The notes under the pieces: generated by a model
Database searches by the model: none
What the model was told of the DNA's origin: nothing
What the model saw: only the letters and a program-made list of their open reading frames with translations
NCBI RefSeq assembly: GCF_004343775.1
Contig: NZ_PTXL01000009.1
Coordinates: forward strand, 186,001 to 250,000
Direction: 5' to 3'
DNA length: 64,000 nt
Source: Burkholderia sp. SRS-46
GTDB taxonomy: Bacteria; Pseudomonadota; Gammaproteobacteria; Burkholderiales; Burkholderiaceae
Translations under genes and position numbers: made by a program
In this document: positions 16,484-24,948 of the stretch, in pieces
How positions within the stretch are numbered: the stretch's first letter is position 1
Layout: every line of letters begins with the position of its first letter

Positions 16484-16498
16484 CTCTTCTACCCAATC

Positions 16499-17296
16499 TC
16501 ACTTGGAAGTCCATCGATAGAATTCATCCAGCTCGTCTTGATACACGTCATTCACCATCTCGCCGGTGATTGCGCCCGCGCTTGTGCCAATGTAGACGAG
16601 AATCGCAGCACAGACGGGCTCGGCGGGCCCACACATGAACGACACGAGCAGGCCTGCAATGCCGCCGCCCAGCATCGAGCCTGCGATGATACTGCCCTGT
16701 CGCGCGGCCTCCTTTACCTTGTCATCTGCGTTGATGATAGCGCCAATCGCGAACAGGGAAGTCACGAGGATGGCAACCTTTGCCATAACCCGCATCTTGC
16801 GAATCGACGCGTTGACGTCATCATTCGGACGCCCCGCAGCTTCGATGACCGTATAGTAAACCTTGCTTCGCTCCAACTCCGTCAGCTGAGAAAACGGCTT
16901 ACCAAATTGACGCTGCGCATACTTGTCGAGGTAATAGTCAAACCCCCTCGACTTCAGCTTAATTTTCTCGGCACTGACGACGCCGATGGCGGACGTATAT
17001 CGCCGATACTCGACAAACAGCTTGTCTCGCAATTGGTTGATATAGATCGCGCCATCCTTTACGGTGATGTGCCCGCCATCGACCTGTTTACGAGTTTCGT
17101 CTGACACCTCCTTAATGTGCGCCATGTAGCGCTCGCGCGTCTTGCTATCCTTGATTGCATCGGCCGCAAACTTCGCCGCCACGGCTTCGAATTCAATAAT
17201 GGCCGCTTCAAGGATGCCTCTTTCCAGCGTGTGTGTTTGCTGCGTCGCGTAGTTTCCTTCGTGGGTGGTCTTGCTTCGCGCTTCAGTTGTGCTCAC
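16499..17296 (-). CDS. Candidate type VI effector with Gly-rich membrane region
   Basis: 265 residues, starting with GTG that overlaps the PAAR gene stop (GTGA). Residues 1-165 are soluble and helical, with a LDKYAQRQFGKPFSQLTELERSKVYYTVIEAAGR segment. Residues 170-190 form one hydrophobic helix and residues 205-250 a Gly/Ala-rich pair (GSMLGGGIAGLLVSFMCGP then AAILVYIGTSAGAITGEMVND) like glycine-zipper pore formers. No signal peptide or catalytic motif is seen. Placement right after an orphan PAAR gene and before a small membrane protein suggests a pore-forming type VI cargo. The family was not confirmed. Confidence 0.6.
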   Translation of the reverse strand: MSTTEARSKTTHEGNYATQQTHTLERGILEAAIIEFEAVAAKFAADAIKDSKTRERYMAHIKEVSDETRKQVDGGHITVKDGAIYINQLRDKLFVEYRRYTSAIGVVSAEKIKLKSRGFDYYLDKYAQRQFGKPFSQLTELERSKVYYTVIEAAGRPNDDVNASIRKMRVMAKVAILVTSLFAIGAIINADDKVKEAARQGSIIAGSMLGGGIAGLLVSFMCGPAEPVCAAILVYIGTSAGAITGEMVNDVYQDELDEFYRWTSK

Positions 17297-17871
17297 GACG
17301 ACATTGCTCCCAGCAAACGATCAATAACCGAGCCACCTTGCGCGCCGCTCTCGTGGTGAATCTCGACCTTTTCACACGCGCTACTGTTCGTCCGCTCGAA
17401 CGCAATCATGTTGTTCGAGTCGACAACTCCGTGCTGAACAGAGCCATCGGCAAAATGAGCCGTGCATTTCATCCCTTCGCAACTCCCCTTTTCGTCGAGC
17501 TTGAATCTAACCCAATGCTCGGGATCGGAAAGTGCAGCGTTTGCAGCGGCGGCAGACGAGAAACCCATGCTCGAAAGTCCTTCACCGTCATATTGCTCAT
17601 ACATCACGCATTGCGAAGGCAGCATCGTCGGTAAGGGAAAGCATCCGCAAGAAACCTTGTCGCCTTCAAGCGCGACCTTCTGTCCCATCCACCCATCCGG
17701 AAACCGCGGACCTACTGGGACAATATGTCCGACCGTCTTGCATGCCGGACACGTTACTGATGCGCCAAGACGGGTCAACGCCTGACCCATGACCGATGTT
17801 GCCGCAATGCCTTCGACTACTACGCCCCCGGCCGTCGATTTGTCGCCCACTCTCAGATAATGTCTTTTCAC
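17293..17871 (-). CDS. PAAR-domain protein
   Basis: 192 residues from the GTG at 17871. The N-terminal 85 residues are a PAAR domain: YLRVGDKSTAGGVVVEG, then TCPACKTVGHIVPVGPRFPDGWMGQKVALEGDKVSCGC. PAAR proteins cap the VgrG spike of type VI secretion systems and carry effectors. The remaining 100 residues form a small beta-rich extension not recognised as a toxin. No vgrG or other type VI gene is in the window, so it is an orphan PAAR. I prefer GTG 17871 because PAAR proteins of this kind begin directly with [KR]RxYLRVGDK; an in-frame ATG 30 codons upstream exists. The region is clearly less GC-rich than its flanks. Confidence 0.8.
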   Translation of the reverse strand: MKRHYLRVGDKSTAGGVVVEGIAATSVMGQALTRLGASVTCPACKTVGHIVPVGPRFPDGWMGQKVALEGDKVSCGCFPLPTMLPSQCVMYEQYDGEGLSSMGFSSAAAANAALSDPEHWVRFKLDEKGSCEGMKCTAHFADGSVQHGVVDSNNMIAFERTNSSACEKVEIHHESGAQGGSVIDRLLGAMSS

Positions 17872-18503
17872 AAAGTCCCTTTGATTACTCTTGGGAAAGT
17901 CTGTCTTTGTTTCTTCTATTACAACTCGATTATGGTAAAGCAAGCTTAATGAACGTGTCACTCAGCTTGACCGGGTGATTTGCTTGATTTCTTCGGGCCA
18001 TTTCAACCATGGCAAACGTTCCGTTTTGAACGGCCCCGGTTCTGGACCGGGAATTGTTCCAGCCACTAAGGGGCGCTGTCCATCCCGGCAAACCGGCGAA
18101 GAAAGTGGTAGCCGCGTTGGATGAACTGATCAGCGATCTTCTGCCAATCAGCGTGCCGATGTACAACCCGAACGTGCCGTCCTCTCCAACAAACCGGTTC
18201 GGCCTCGTGGCGCATGCGCCGGTGACCTTTCGCTACGCGAAAACCTGTCCTGTCGGGCTCGTTGAGGGCGTGAAGGCGCGAATTCAGTTCACGGGGCGGC
18301 GCGCCCGTGAATCACGATACCAACCCGAGGGGCAGGACATGAAGCCGCGTGGCACCGCACGAGGCTTGGCCGAAGCGGATGCCAGAATGTCCGAGTTGCT
18401 GCCTTGACTGCGTGTCTGGATGTGCGCGATCGACGATGCTCGACGTCACACCTCCCGCCATCGGCGCAATGCGCCGATGGCGCGGCAAACACAGGCCCGC
18501 CGT
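17872..18503. other. AT-richer spacer with an unrecognised ORF fragment
   Basis: About 630 bp between the PAAR operon and the ACT-domain gene. The first 100 bp probably hold the PAAR promoter. An open frame on the plus strand at 18030-18407 (reading LFQPLRGAVHPGKPAKKVVAALDE... to ADARMSELLP) has plausible composition but no good start codon or ribosome site and no family I recognise. It may be a remnant of a transferred gene. A perfect inverted repeat ends the stretch at 18456-18482. Confidence 0.4.
18456..18482. repeat. Perfect 13-bp inverted repeat downstream of the ACT-domain gene
   Basis: CGCCATCGGCGCA and TGCGCCGATGGCG flank a single base. It lies just past the stop of the minus-strand ACT gene. 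No T run follows on either strand, so it is at best a processed 3' hairpin; a protein-binding palindrome is equally possible. Confidence 0.6.
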
Positions 18504-18926
18504 TCAGGCCCGCTGCAAGATATCGACGGCCTTCTCCGCATCGTCCAGCGAATCCACCGCGAGATACGCAATGAACTGCGAACCCAGCACGGCGGATGAC
18601 ACGCCACGGAGATTGATCCCCCCGTCAGCGAGCATCTGCGTCAAGTTCGCGACCGCGCCCAATTGATCCAGCCCCATGACGCGCACGGAGTGAACGCTCG
18701 GGGTGACGCTGAACCCCACTTGCGTCGCGGCGCGCACCACCGCATCTCCCTGCAGGGGCGCGACGAATACGACCCCCTTGCCCGCCGCCTCCGACGTGCG
18801 ACGCGCGACGATGAACTGCAGGTCCGCGCCCGCATCCCGCAAGGCGCCCAGTACACGCGCAAGGCCGCCCGGCTTGTCGTCGATGGTCGCGGCCCACACG
18901 TCGACATGTTCTACGCTCAGTTCCAT
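18504..18926 (-). CDS. ACT-domain protein
   Basis: 140 residues made of two ACT-like units: residues 5-65 (WAATIDDKPGGLARVLGALRDAGADLQFIVARR) and 75-135 (VRVMGLDQLGAVANLTQMLADGGINLRGVSSAVLG). There is no attached enzyme domain. The D-K-P-G-x-L motif in the first unit is the usual ligand-facing loop. Stand-alone tandem ACT proteins are thought to bind amino acids or act as partners. The gene is single and not linked to a biosynthetic operon. Confidence 0.85.
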   Translation of the reverse strand: MELSVEHVDVWAATIDDKPGGLARVLGALRDAGADLQFIVARRTSEAAGKGVVFVAPLQGDAVVRAATQVGFSVTPSVHSVRVMGLDQLGAVANLTQMLADGGINLRGVSSAVLGSQFIAYLAVDSLDDAEKAVDILQRA

Positions 18927-19106
18927 GGCAGTCCTCCCGCCCGACGCACCTCGATAGAAAAAAATCTAGATCACGCGGGACACGCGAGCAAGGCGCGCAC
19001 ACTTTCGGGGCACGGCCGCCGCATCGAACGGCAAAGGGTATCCCGGGCTTGCGCCGCGTCGACGCCGCACCGCACAATTGCGCTACGTCCGTCACCGGTT
19101 GCTCCC

Positions 19107-19709
19107 ATGTCCCATGCGTCGCTCGCCACCGGCGTCCTCCTCGCCGCCGGCCTCGGCCAGCGCTTCGACCCGAGCGGCCTGCACAGCAAGCTGCTCGCGC
19201 GGCTGCCCGACGGCACGCCGGTGGCGGTCGCGGCCGCCCGCCGCCTCGCAGCGGCCACCGCCGACGTGATCGCCGTCGTGCGCCCCGGTGCCGAGAAACT
19301 CGCGATGCTGCTCAACGAAGCCGGCTGCCGCGTGATCTTCGCGCCCGATGCCGAACGCGGCATGGGCGCGAGCCTCGCCGCCGGCGTGCGCGCGAGCGCC
19401 GACGCCAGCGGCTGGCTCGTCGCGCTCGGCGACATGCCGTGGATCGCGCCGGCCACCTACGAAGCGGTCACCCGCGCGCTGGAAGTCGACAACGCGTCGA
19501 TCGTCGCACCGGCCTATCGCGGCACGCGCGGCCACCCGGTCGGCTTCGCCGAGCGCCACTACGATGCGCTCGCCACGCTCGACGGCGACACCGGCGCGCG
19601 CGCGCTGTTCGCCCGCGAGCCGGCGACGCTGCTCGACGTCGACGATCCGGCCATCCTGCGCGACGTCGACACGCCCTCGGACCTCGCGCGCGAACGCAAC
19701 GAACGTTGA
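19107..19709 (+). CDS. MobA-like NTP transferase
   Basis: 200 residues. The N-terminal nucleotide-binding loop reads VLLAAGLGQRFDPSGLHSKLLARL, then VIAVVRPG, a Mg-binding LVALGDMPWIAPATY near residue 115, and a C-terminal DVDTPSDLA. This matches the MobA/MocA-like (NTP_transf_3) family that transfers CMP or GMP to molybdopterin. LGDMPW corresponds to the metal-binding LxDMP motif of MocA. An MCD-type cofactor would fit the IorB-like molybdoenzyme about 8 kb away, but that is an inference from distance only. Confidence 0.85.
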   Translation: MSHASLATGVLLAAGLGQRFDPSGLHSKLLARLPDGTPVAVAAARRLAAATADVIAVVRPGAEKLAMLLNEAGCRVIFAPDAERGMGASLAAGVRASADASGWLVALGDMPWIAPATYEAVTRALEVDNASIVAPAYRGTRGHPVGFAERHYDALATLDGDTGARALFAREPATLLDVDDPAILRDVDTPSDLARERNER

Positions 19710-19801
19710 GCGAATCCGGGTGCAATCGCGCGCCCGATTGCCTATAAAGGAGACGAGGCGCAGGCGCACCGCGCTGCCCGTCACGATTCCGCGAGCGCTC
19801 C

Positions 19802-19948
19802 ATGACCGACCACACGACCCCGTTGCCCGAGCCCCCGGCAGATCCGACCCGCGACCCGGAAGGCGATCCCCTCGCGCCGCCATCGCCCGGCCATCATCAC
19901 GACAGCCCGCAGCAGCCCGAGGGGCCGCCGAGCAAGGACCCCGTCTAG
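19802..19948 (+). CDS. Small Pro/Asp-rich hypothetical protein
   Basis: 48 codons from ATG 19802 to TAG 19946-19948, encoding a hydrophilic peptide of mostly Pro, Asp, Glu, His and Thr with no hydrophobic segment. Probably intrinsically disordered. No strong Shine-Dalgarno is adjacent; an AAAGGAGA lies about 55 bp upstream, which is too far. Included because its composition differs from random frames here, with low certainty. Confidence 0.4.
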   Translation: MTDHTTPLPEPPADPTRDPEGDPLAPPSPGHHHDSPQQPEGPPSKDPV

Positions 19949-20390
19949 GCGTCTCGCGACGCCTGCTCCCGCACGCCGGCTTCACCGCACGCACCAGCCA
20001 GGTGCAACGGCGCGCACACATCGGTTCGCATCCGGCGCATTCGCATCGTCGACTTCCCGCCCGACTTGCACCGTCCCATCGCGCGACGCGTGATCGCGCA
20101 CGCAACCTTCGCCTGACGCGGTGAATGTCGCTCGCCGCCTCCGCCCCGCTTCGGCATGACGCCGACGCACGCGCACGCTCGCGCCCCACTCCTTTCACAC
20201 TGCGACCGGCTCGCCGTCAAACCTTGCGCAGAACGACACGCACCGCAGCGCGCCCGGCGCGGCATGCTTCACATCCGATGCCGCAGTTAGGGATTTCCCG
20301 CCTACGGCGGCGCACAACGGCCGCCGTCAAGAAAGTTATCCCGTCACGCCGCAAGCGGCGCGTTTCCCCGATCGACCGACCGAACCGACC
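19949..20390. other. Intergenic region upstream of the chemotaxis receptor
   Basis: About 440 bp without a supportable gene. It contains a small perfect hairpin CGCCGC-AA-GCGGCG at 20347-20360, 31 bp before the receptor ATG. I do not see a convincing sigma-28 promoter. Confidence 0.5.
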
Positions 20391-21944
20391 ATGCGCAACC
20401 TCACCCTGAATCAAAAACTCGCTTCGATGATCGTCATCCTTTGGCTCGGCCTGCTTGTGATCGCAGGGCTGGGCGCGTGGCAGACGCGCGCGTCGATGAT
20501 CGAGGACCGCCGCAACCAGCTCGCGGCGCTCGTTGCGCAAGCGGTGAGCGTCAGCGACCACTACTACAAGCTGTCGCAGCAGAACGCGTTGCCGGAAGCC
20601 GACGCGAAGCAGAAGGCGCTGGAAGCGATCGCCGCGATGCGCTACGGCGCCGACGGCTACATCTCGATCAACGACTCGAAGCCGGTGATCGTGATGCACC
20701 CGATCAAGCCCGAGCTCAACGGCAAGGACTTGTCGGGCTTCACCGATCCGAGCGGCAAGCACCTGTTCGTCGAGATCGTGAAGGCCGGCAACCAGGGCAG
20801 CGGCGCCGGCTTCGTCGAATACCTGTGGCCGAAGCCCGGCTCGGACGCACCGCAGTCGAAGACGAGCGCCGTGCAGCGCTTCGCGCCGTGGGACTGGTAC
20901 GTGGTGACCGGCATGTACATGAACGACGTGCACACCGCCGTGCTCGAGAGCATCGGCCGCTGGTTCGCGATGACCGCCGTGCTCGGCGCGATCGCGACGG
21001 CCGTGATGGTGCTCGTGCTGAAGAGCGTGCGCGCGAGTCTCGGCGGCGCGCTGGAAGACGCGCTGACCACCGCGCAGCGCATCGCGCAAGGCGACCTGAC
21101 GGCCAAGGTCGACTTGAAGCAGAACGACCGCGGCAGCCTGCTGCACGCGCTGCACACGATGCAGGGCGGCCTGATCGACATGGTGTCGCGCGTGCGCATG
21201 GGCACCGAGAACATCAACGTCGGCGCGAGCGAGATCGCCGCCGGCAACACCGACCTGTCGCAACGCACCGAGGAGCAGGCGGCCGCGCTCGTGCAGACCG
21301 CGTCGAGCATGGACGAGATGACCGCGAACGTGAAGCAGAACGCGGACAGCGCCGCGCAGGCGGCGTCGCTCGCCGACCAGGCCGCGCAGGTCGCGACGCG
21401 CGGCAGCGAGGTGGTCGACGACGTCGTGCGCACGATGAACGAGATCACCGACCGCTCGCACAAGATCGGCGACATCATCGGCGTGATCGACGGCATCGCG
21501 TTCCAGACCAACATCCTCGCGCTAAACGCGGCCGTCGAAGCCGCGCGCGCGGGCGAACAGGGCCGCGGCTTCGCGGTGGTGGCGGCCGAAGTGCGCTCGC
21601 TCGCGCAGCGCTCGGCCACCGCGGCCAAGGAGATCAAGTCGCTGATCGTATCGTCGAACGAAACCGTCGAGCACGGCGCGACGCTCGTCACGAACGCGGG
21701 CGAGACGATGGCCGAGATCGTGCAGTCGGTGCGGCGCGTAAACGAGATCCTCGACGAAATCAGCCACGCGTCGCGCGAGCAGAGCGCGGGGATCGAGCAG
21801 GTCAACCGCGCCGTCGGCGAGATGGACCAGGTCACGCAGCAGAACGCGGCGCTCGTCGAACAGGCCGCCGCCGCCGCGCATTCGCTGCGCGACCAGGCCG
21901 AAGCGCTGCGCGATGCGGTCACGCGGTTTGCGCTGCCGGCCTGA
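20391..21944 (+). CDS. Methyl-accepting chemotaxis protein with single Cache domain
   Basis: 517 residues. Membrane helix 1 is at about 11-30. A periplasmic sCache_2-type domain (about 35-185) contains YGADGYISINDSKPVIVMHPIKPELNGKDLSGFTDPSGK and WDWYVVTGMYMNDV. Membrane helix 2 lies at about 190-212, HAMP at 213-265, and the signalling domain runs to 500. The hairpin tip reads IDGIAFQTNILALNAAVEAARAGEQGRGFAVVAAEVRSLAQRSA, as in Tar/Tsr-type receptors. There is no C-terminal NWETF-type pentapeptide. The ligand is unknown; sCache_2 domains often bind small carboxylates. Confidence 0.93.
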   Translation: MRNLTLNQKLASMIVILWLGLLVIAGLGAWQTRASMIEDRRNQLAALVAQAVSVSDHYYKLSQQNALPEADAKQKALEAIAAMRYGADGYISINDSKPVIVMHPIKPELNGKDLSGFTDPSGKHLFVEIVKAGNQGSGAGFVEYLWPKPGSDAPQSKTSAVQRFAPWDWYVVTGMYMNDVHTAVLESIGRWFAMTAVLGAIATAVMVLVLKSVRASLGGALEDALTTAQRIAQGDLTAKVDLKQNDRGSLLHALHTMQGGLIDMVSRVRMGTENINVGASEIAAGNTDLSQRTEEQAAALVQTASSMDEMTANVKQNADSAAQAASLADQAAQVATRGSEVVDDVVRTMNEITDRSHKIGDIIGVIDGIAFQTNILALNAAVEAARAGEQGRGFAVVAAEVRSLAQRSATAAKEIKSLIVSSNETVEHGATLVTNAGETMAEIVQSVRRVNEILDEISHASREQSAGIEQVNRAVGEMDQVTQQNAALVEQAAAAAHSLRDQAEALRDAVTRFALPA

Positions 21945-21973
21945 CGCCGTTCGCACCCCGCCTTGCCGATGAG

Positions 21974-22002
21974 CGGCGGCGCATTGCAGTGCTGCGCCGC
22001 CG
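21974..22002. terminator. GC-rich hairpin between convergent genes
   Basis: CGGCGGCGCA and TGCGCCGCCG form a perfect 10-bp stem with a 9-base loop, between the chemotaxis receptor stop and the convergent regulator stop. It lacks a T run, so termination is likely but not certain. Confidence 0.45.
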
Positions 22003-22014
22003 TGCCTCACGCGC

Positions 22015-22689
22015 CTAAGCAGGCACCGGATCGCCGACGCTCGCGCCGTCGCGCAGCCCGAGACATGTCGCGCGCGAGATCAACTCGACATCGTTCTTCG
22101 CGCCGAGCTTCTTCATCGCACTGATCTTCTGCGCGCTGACCGTCTGCTTGCCCTTGTTCAGCCGCTCGGCGATCGACTTGATCGACACGCCGGCCAGGTA
22201 GAGACGGATCACCTCGATTTCGCGCGGCGACAGCTTCGGCGTGCCCTGGCTGTCGTCGGCCGCCGACGCGAGCGCGTGCCTGACCGCCGGCGACAGATAG
22301 CCGCCGCCCGCATAGCTCGAATGAATCGCGGTGACGATGTGACCGACGTCGTCGAGCTTGCTGACGACGCTCGACGCCCCCTGCGCGAGAATCGAGCGAA
22401 CGATCACCGGGCTCTCGTCCGTCACCAGCACGACGACCCCGACGCCCGCGCAGGAGGCCCGCAGGCAATCGAACAGTTGCAGCGCATCCATCTGACCGTC
22501 GCCGCGCATCGCGTAATCGACGAGTACGACATCGCAGTCGAGATCGCCGAGCGCAGCGACCATGTCGCCGACGCGCCGGTAGACGCCAACGAGTTCGATC
22601 GCGCAGCCGTGGCCCGCGATGTGTTCCATTCCTGCCAGCGTCAATGGCCAGTCGTACGCAAAGACGGTGCGGATACTGAATTTCCCCAT
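22015..22689 (-). CDS. NarL/RcsB-type response regulator
   Basis: 224 residues. The receiver domain (about 5-130) has the phospho-acceptor Asp in DVVLVDYAMRG near residue 58 and a VVLVTDESPVIVRSILAQGASSVVSK segment. A LuxR-type HTH follows (about 150-210: LSPREIEVIRLYLAGVSIKSIAERLNKGKQTVSAQKISAMKKLG). This domain order, with the K-Q-T-V-S-A-Q-K helix, is most like RcsB. No kinase gene is adjacent. ATG 22689 is chosen because GGGAAG lies 5 bp upstream; an in-frame ATG at 22737 is less likely. Confidence 0.88.
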   Translation of the reverse strand: MGKFSIRTVFAYDWPLTLAGMEHIAGHGCAIELVGVYRRVGDMVAALGDLDCDVVLVDYAMRGDGQMDALQLFDCLRASCAGVGVVVLVTDESPVIVRSILAQGASSVVSKLDDVGHIVTAIHSSYAGGGYLSPAVRHALASAADDSQGTPKLSPREIEVIRLYLAGVSIKSIAERLNKGKQTVSAQKISAMKKLGAKNDVELISRATCLGLRDGASVGDPVPA

Positions 22690-23039
22690 ACGCGCTTCCC
22701 ATGGTTGACGTGGATTCGCGGGCTGTCGCGCCGCCATCCGGATATCGGGTTCGGTTTTCCTGATCAGGCGATTTATAGCCTGAATGCCATTCTACGAATC
22801 CGTTGCGACACGGGATATCGGACAGGACCTTAAATGCGCCGCCAAGCGCTGGTACGAGTTTTAATTTGGCCCCGTGCGTTGAAACGCCGGCCGCCGTTCC
22901 GGCTGGCCGATCGGCCGACGTTGGGGCCCGCGCGGTGCGGCGAGTGCAGTAGCGGGTAAAATTGCGGGATTCGAATGCCATTGCGGGCCGCGCGCCGGTG
23001 CGTGCAGCGTGCGCCCTCGCCTGTTTTCCCGATTGATCC
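22690..23039. other. Divergent intergenic region
   Basis: About 350 bp between the NarL-type regulator and the 162-residue hypothetical gene, with a lower GC content in its middle (22740-22870). It must hold both promoters. No RNA gene or clear operator is seen. Confidence 0.5.
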
Positions 23040-23528
23040 ATGACCGATTCCGACCTCCAAGCCGACGACACCACTCTCCACGAAGACACCCTCTGGCGCG
23101 ACAACGGCTGGACCGCGCGCATCATCAAGAACGAAGACGACGACGGCTGGGCCGTCGAGATGGTCAAGGACGGCGAGGCCGAGCCGGCGCTGGTCGGGCC
23201 GTGGACGATGGGGCGCGACAAGAAGAACCCGAAGCCGATGGATGCGAACGCGTTCCGCACGCTCGTCAAGACGGCGACCGAGGTGCTGATGCGGCACGCG
23301 CAGCAGCGGCACGCGATGCTGCACAAGGAAGTGACGGTGTGGGCCGGCGACGACGAAGTGTCGGTCACGCTCGATATCGTGCCGGACGAGTTCGAGCCTT
23401 ATGCGGAGCTCAAGGCCTTCGACCGGTTCGGGGAATTGCTCGGCGACGCGAAGGTGTCGGCGGGGTTCAAGCTCACCAAGGCGAGCGCCGACCGCTGGGT
23501 CGAGTCCGGGTTCGCGCGGCCGGCCTGA
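23040..23528 (+). CDS. Conserved-looking hypothetical protein
   Basis: 162 residues, acidic, soluble, no signal peptide. A central WAVEMVKDGEAEPALVGPWTMGRDKKNPKPMDANAFRTLVKTATEVLMRHAQQRH segment and a beta-rich C-terminal half (VTVWAGDDEVSVTLDIVPDEFEPYAELKAFD) give it a compact alpha/beta look. It lies 115 bp upstream of tRNA-Leu. I do not recognise a family. ATG 23040 is directly after GATCC and is the first in the frame. Confidence 0.7.
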   Translation: MTDSDLQADDTTLHEDTLWRDNGWTARIIKNEDDDGWAVEMVKDGEAEPALVGPWTMGRDKKNPKPMDANAFRTLVKTATEVLMRHAQQRHAMLHKEVTVWAGDDEVSVTLDIVPDEFEPYAELKAFDRFGELLGDAKVSAGFKLTKASADRWVESGFARPA

Positions 23529-23602
23529 GCGGGAAAAACGGGCCGCAGAGTTTCCGTTCGCTGCCGTCCTGCCCGTCACTGCAAATTTCGGGCCGGAAGG
23601 TG

Positions 23603-23631
23603 TTCACAAAACTGCCACGAACGGTTAGAAT
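23603..23631 (+). promoter_or_regulatory. tRNA-Leu promoter
   Basis: TTCACA (23603-23608) and TAGAAT (23626-23631) are 17 bp apart, 12 bp before the mature 5' end of the tRNA. Confidence 0.75.
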
Positions 23632-23643
23632 GGCGACCCTCTT

Positions 23644-23728
23644 GCTCAGGTGGCGGAATTGGTAGACGCACTATCTTGAGGGGGTAGCGCCGCGAGGCGT
23701 GCGGGTTCGAGTCCCGCCCTGAGCACCA
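23644..23728 (+). tRNA. tRNA-Leu (GAG)
   Basis: An 85-nt cloverleaf including encoded CCA. The acceptor stem GCTCAGG pairs with CCTGAGC. The D-arm TGGCGGAATTGGTAGACGC is the leucine type. The anticodon stem CTATC/GGTAG encloses TTGAGGG with anticodon GAG. A variable arm and T-arm GCGGGTTCGAGTCCCGC follow. It stands alone. Confidence 0.95.
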
Positions 23729-23762
23729 GATACGGTTCCGGCGTAGTTCGGAGACCTGCAGA

Positions 23763-23798
23763 AACCCGCGACAGCGCAACGCTTCGCGGGTTTTTTGT
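23763..23798 (+). terminator. tRNA-Leu terminator
   Basis: AACCCGCG (23763-23770) pairs with CGCGGGTT (23785-23792), followed by a run of T (TTTTTTG), 34 bp after the CCA end. Confidence 0.85.
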
Positions 23799-23945
23799 TT
23801 TCATCGGGTTCCATATGCGCCCGTTGCGATCCGGGGCGCATGGCGGTATGAGCCGAGCGGCCGGCGACAGTACCGCGTCGCAGGAAAAGAGACATTGCTC
23901 GCGCTTGGCGCCTGCCCGACGTGTCGCTCGCGATCGCTCGAAGGA

Positions 23946-23972
23946 AAGAAAAACCCGGCCGGCGCCGGGTTT
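23946..23972 (-). terminator. Terminator of the Cys-ladder peptide gene
   Basis: AAACCCGGC and GCCGGGTTT form a stem around CGGC. On the minus strand it ends in GGGTTTTTCTTTC, a clear T run, 31 bp past the peptide stop codon. Confidence 0.85.
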
Positions 23973-24003
23973 GCTCATTACATCTCGCGGAATCGACTTG
24001 GGG

Positions 24004-24162
24004 CTAGCCGCCCCAGAAGCACCAGAACTCCCAGCATTGCGTGACCAGGCATTGGCTGGAAGTACATTGGAACTGGAATTCCTCGGCCGAGACCGGCATG
24101 GCGACCCCGATCAGCATGGCGGCCGCCAGACCGCCCAGCACTGCCCTCTTGACTCGACGCAT
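24004..24162 (-). CDS. 52-residue exported peptide with regularly spaced cysteines
   Basis: 52 residues from ATG 24162, with AAGGAGA 7 bp upstream. Residues 1-26 are a strong signal peptide ending VSAEE. The mature part has only about 27 residues and ends in a ladder of four Cys at a constant five-residue step (C-x4-C-x4-C-x4-C), rich in Trp and Phe, closing WGG. It has its own terminator. No relative comes to mind. Such size, export and Cys spacing are reminiscent of small secreted peptides or metal-binding peptides, but the role is unknown. Confidence 0.7.
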   Translation of the reverse strand: MRRVKRAVLGGLAAAMLIGVAMPVSAEEFQFQCTSSQCLVTQCWEFWCFWGG

Positions 24163-24441
24163 GATGCGCTCTCCTTGATGGTGGTTCGGCCCCGCCCGTG
24201 CCCCGATACCGGCCTCAAACGTCAGACAGAAAGCCGTAACGAAGCATAGGTGATGCGGGAACTTCGTCAAGCTGCGTGGGCAGCCAGGCGCGCGCGCCGT
24301 CACCGGCGACGCCACCTGCCGATCCCGCGCGGATGGCGTAAGCCGGCACCCGCGACGCGGCGATCGACGGGCCGGACGATTCCGACGAAAACCGGGACGG
24401 AGAGCGGCCTGGCCGCAGCGGCAGGAAGCAGACCTGACGCA

Positions 24442-24948
24442 TCAACCCTCGGCCACGCGCCGCGCGCGTTGCAGCTGACGCGCGGCCAGCTTGCGCCGCA
24501 CGACCCGCTCGAATTGCTCGGTTGCGGTGCGCGGCTCGCGCCGCGCGAACCCGAGCAGGTTGCGCGCGATCTGGATCGGCGTCAGCACGATGCCCCACGG
24601 CAGCCCCCACCATCCGCACACGGCGGACATGAGCAGCGCGACCGCCTGCTTCTTGCGGCCGCAGCGCCGGCAGCACACGTGGCGCCGCGTCGCCCATTGC
24701 GTGACGAAGATCAGCGACACCACGCGATGGGCGGCATGGACGTCGATGGGCCTGCCGTCGCGCCGGCAGACCGGGCATGGCCCGTACCGGCAGTCGTCGA
24801 CGTAGCGGTTGACCGTGGCGGCCGGCAGGCGCTCGGCGGCGACCAGCACCGGATGCCGGTGCGCGCAGGTCGCGCCGCAATAGCGATGGCCGTCGATCGA
24901 CCGGCCGCCGACGAAGTAAGTCTTGCCGCAGTTGCTGCACTCTGCCAC
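24442..24948 (-). CDS. Zinc-ribbon membrane protein, unknown
   Basis: 168 residues. It begins with CSNCGKTYFVGG and YCGATC (four Cys, residues 4-28), a second CPVCRRDG cluster near residue 60 and a third CCRRCG near residue 93. One or two hydrophobic stretches (about residues 76-88 and 100-130, with WWGLPWGIVLTPIQIARNLLGF) follow, then an Arg-rich tail. Multiple CxxC pairs indicate zinc ribbons, and the hydrophobic part suggests a membrane-anchored sensor-type protein. No function is known. The ATG at 24948 follows GAGGGCAACGT. Confidence 0.7.
   Translation of the reverse strand: MAECSNCGKTYFVGGRSIDGHRYCGATCAHRHPVLVAAERLPAATVNRYVDDCRYGPCPVCRRDGRPIDVHAAHRVVSLIFVTQWATRRHVCCRRCGRKKQAVALLMSAVCGWWGLPWGIVLTPIQIARNLLGFARREPRTATEQFERVVRRKLAARQLQRARRVAEG

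Noticed and set aside
23644..24162. tRNA-Leu as an integration site for an island
   Set aside because: No integrase gene or second copy of the tRNA 3' end was seen nearby.
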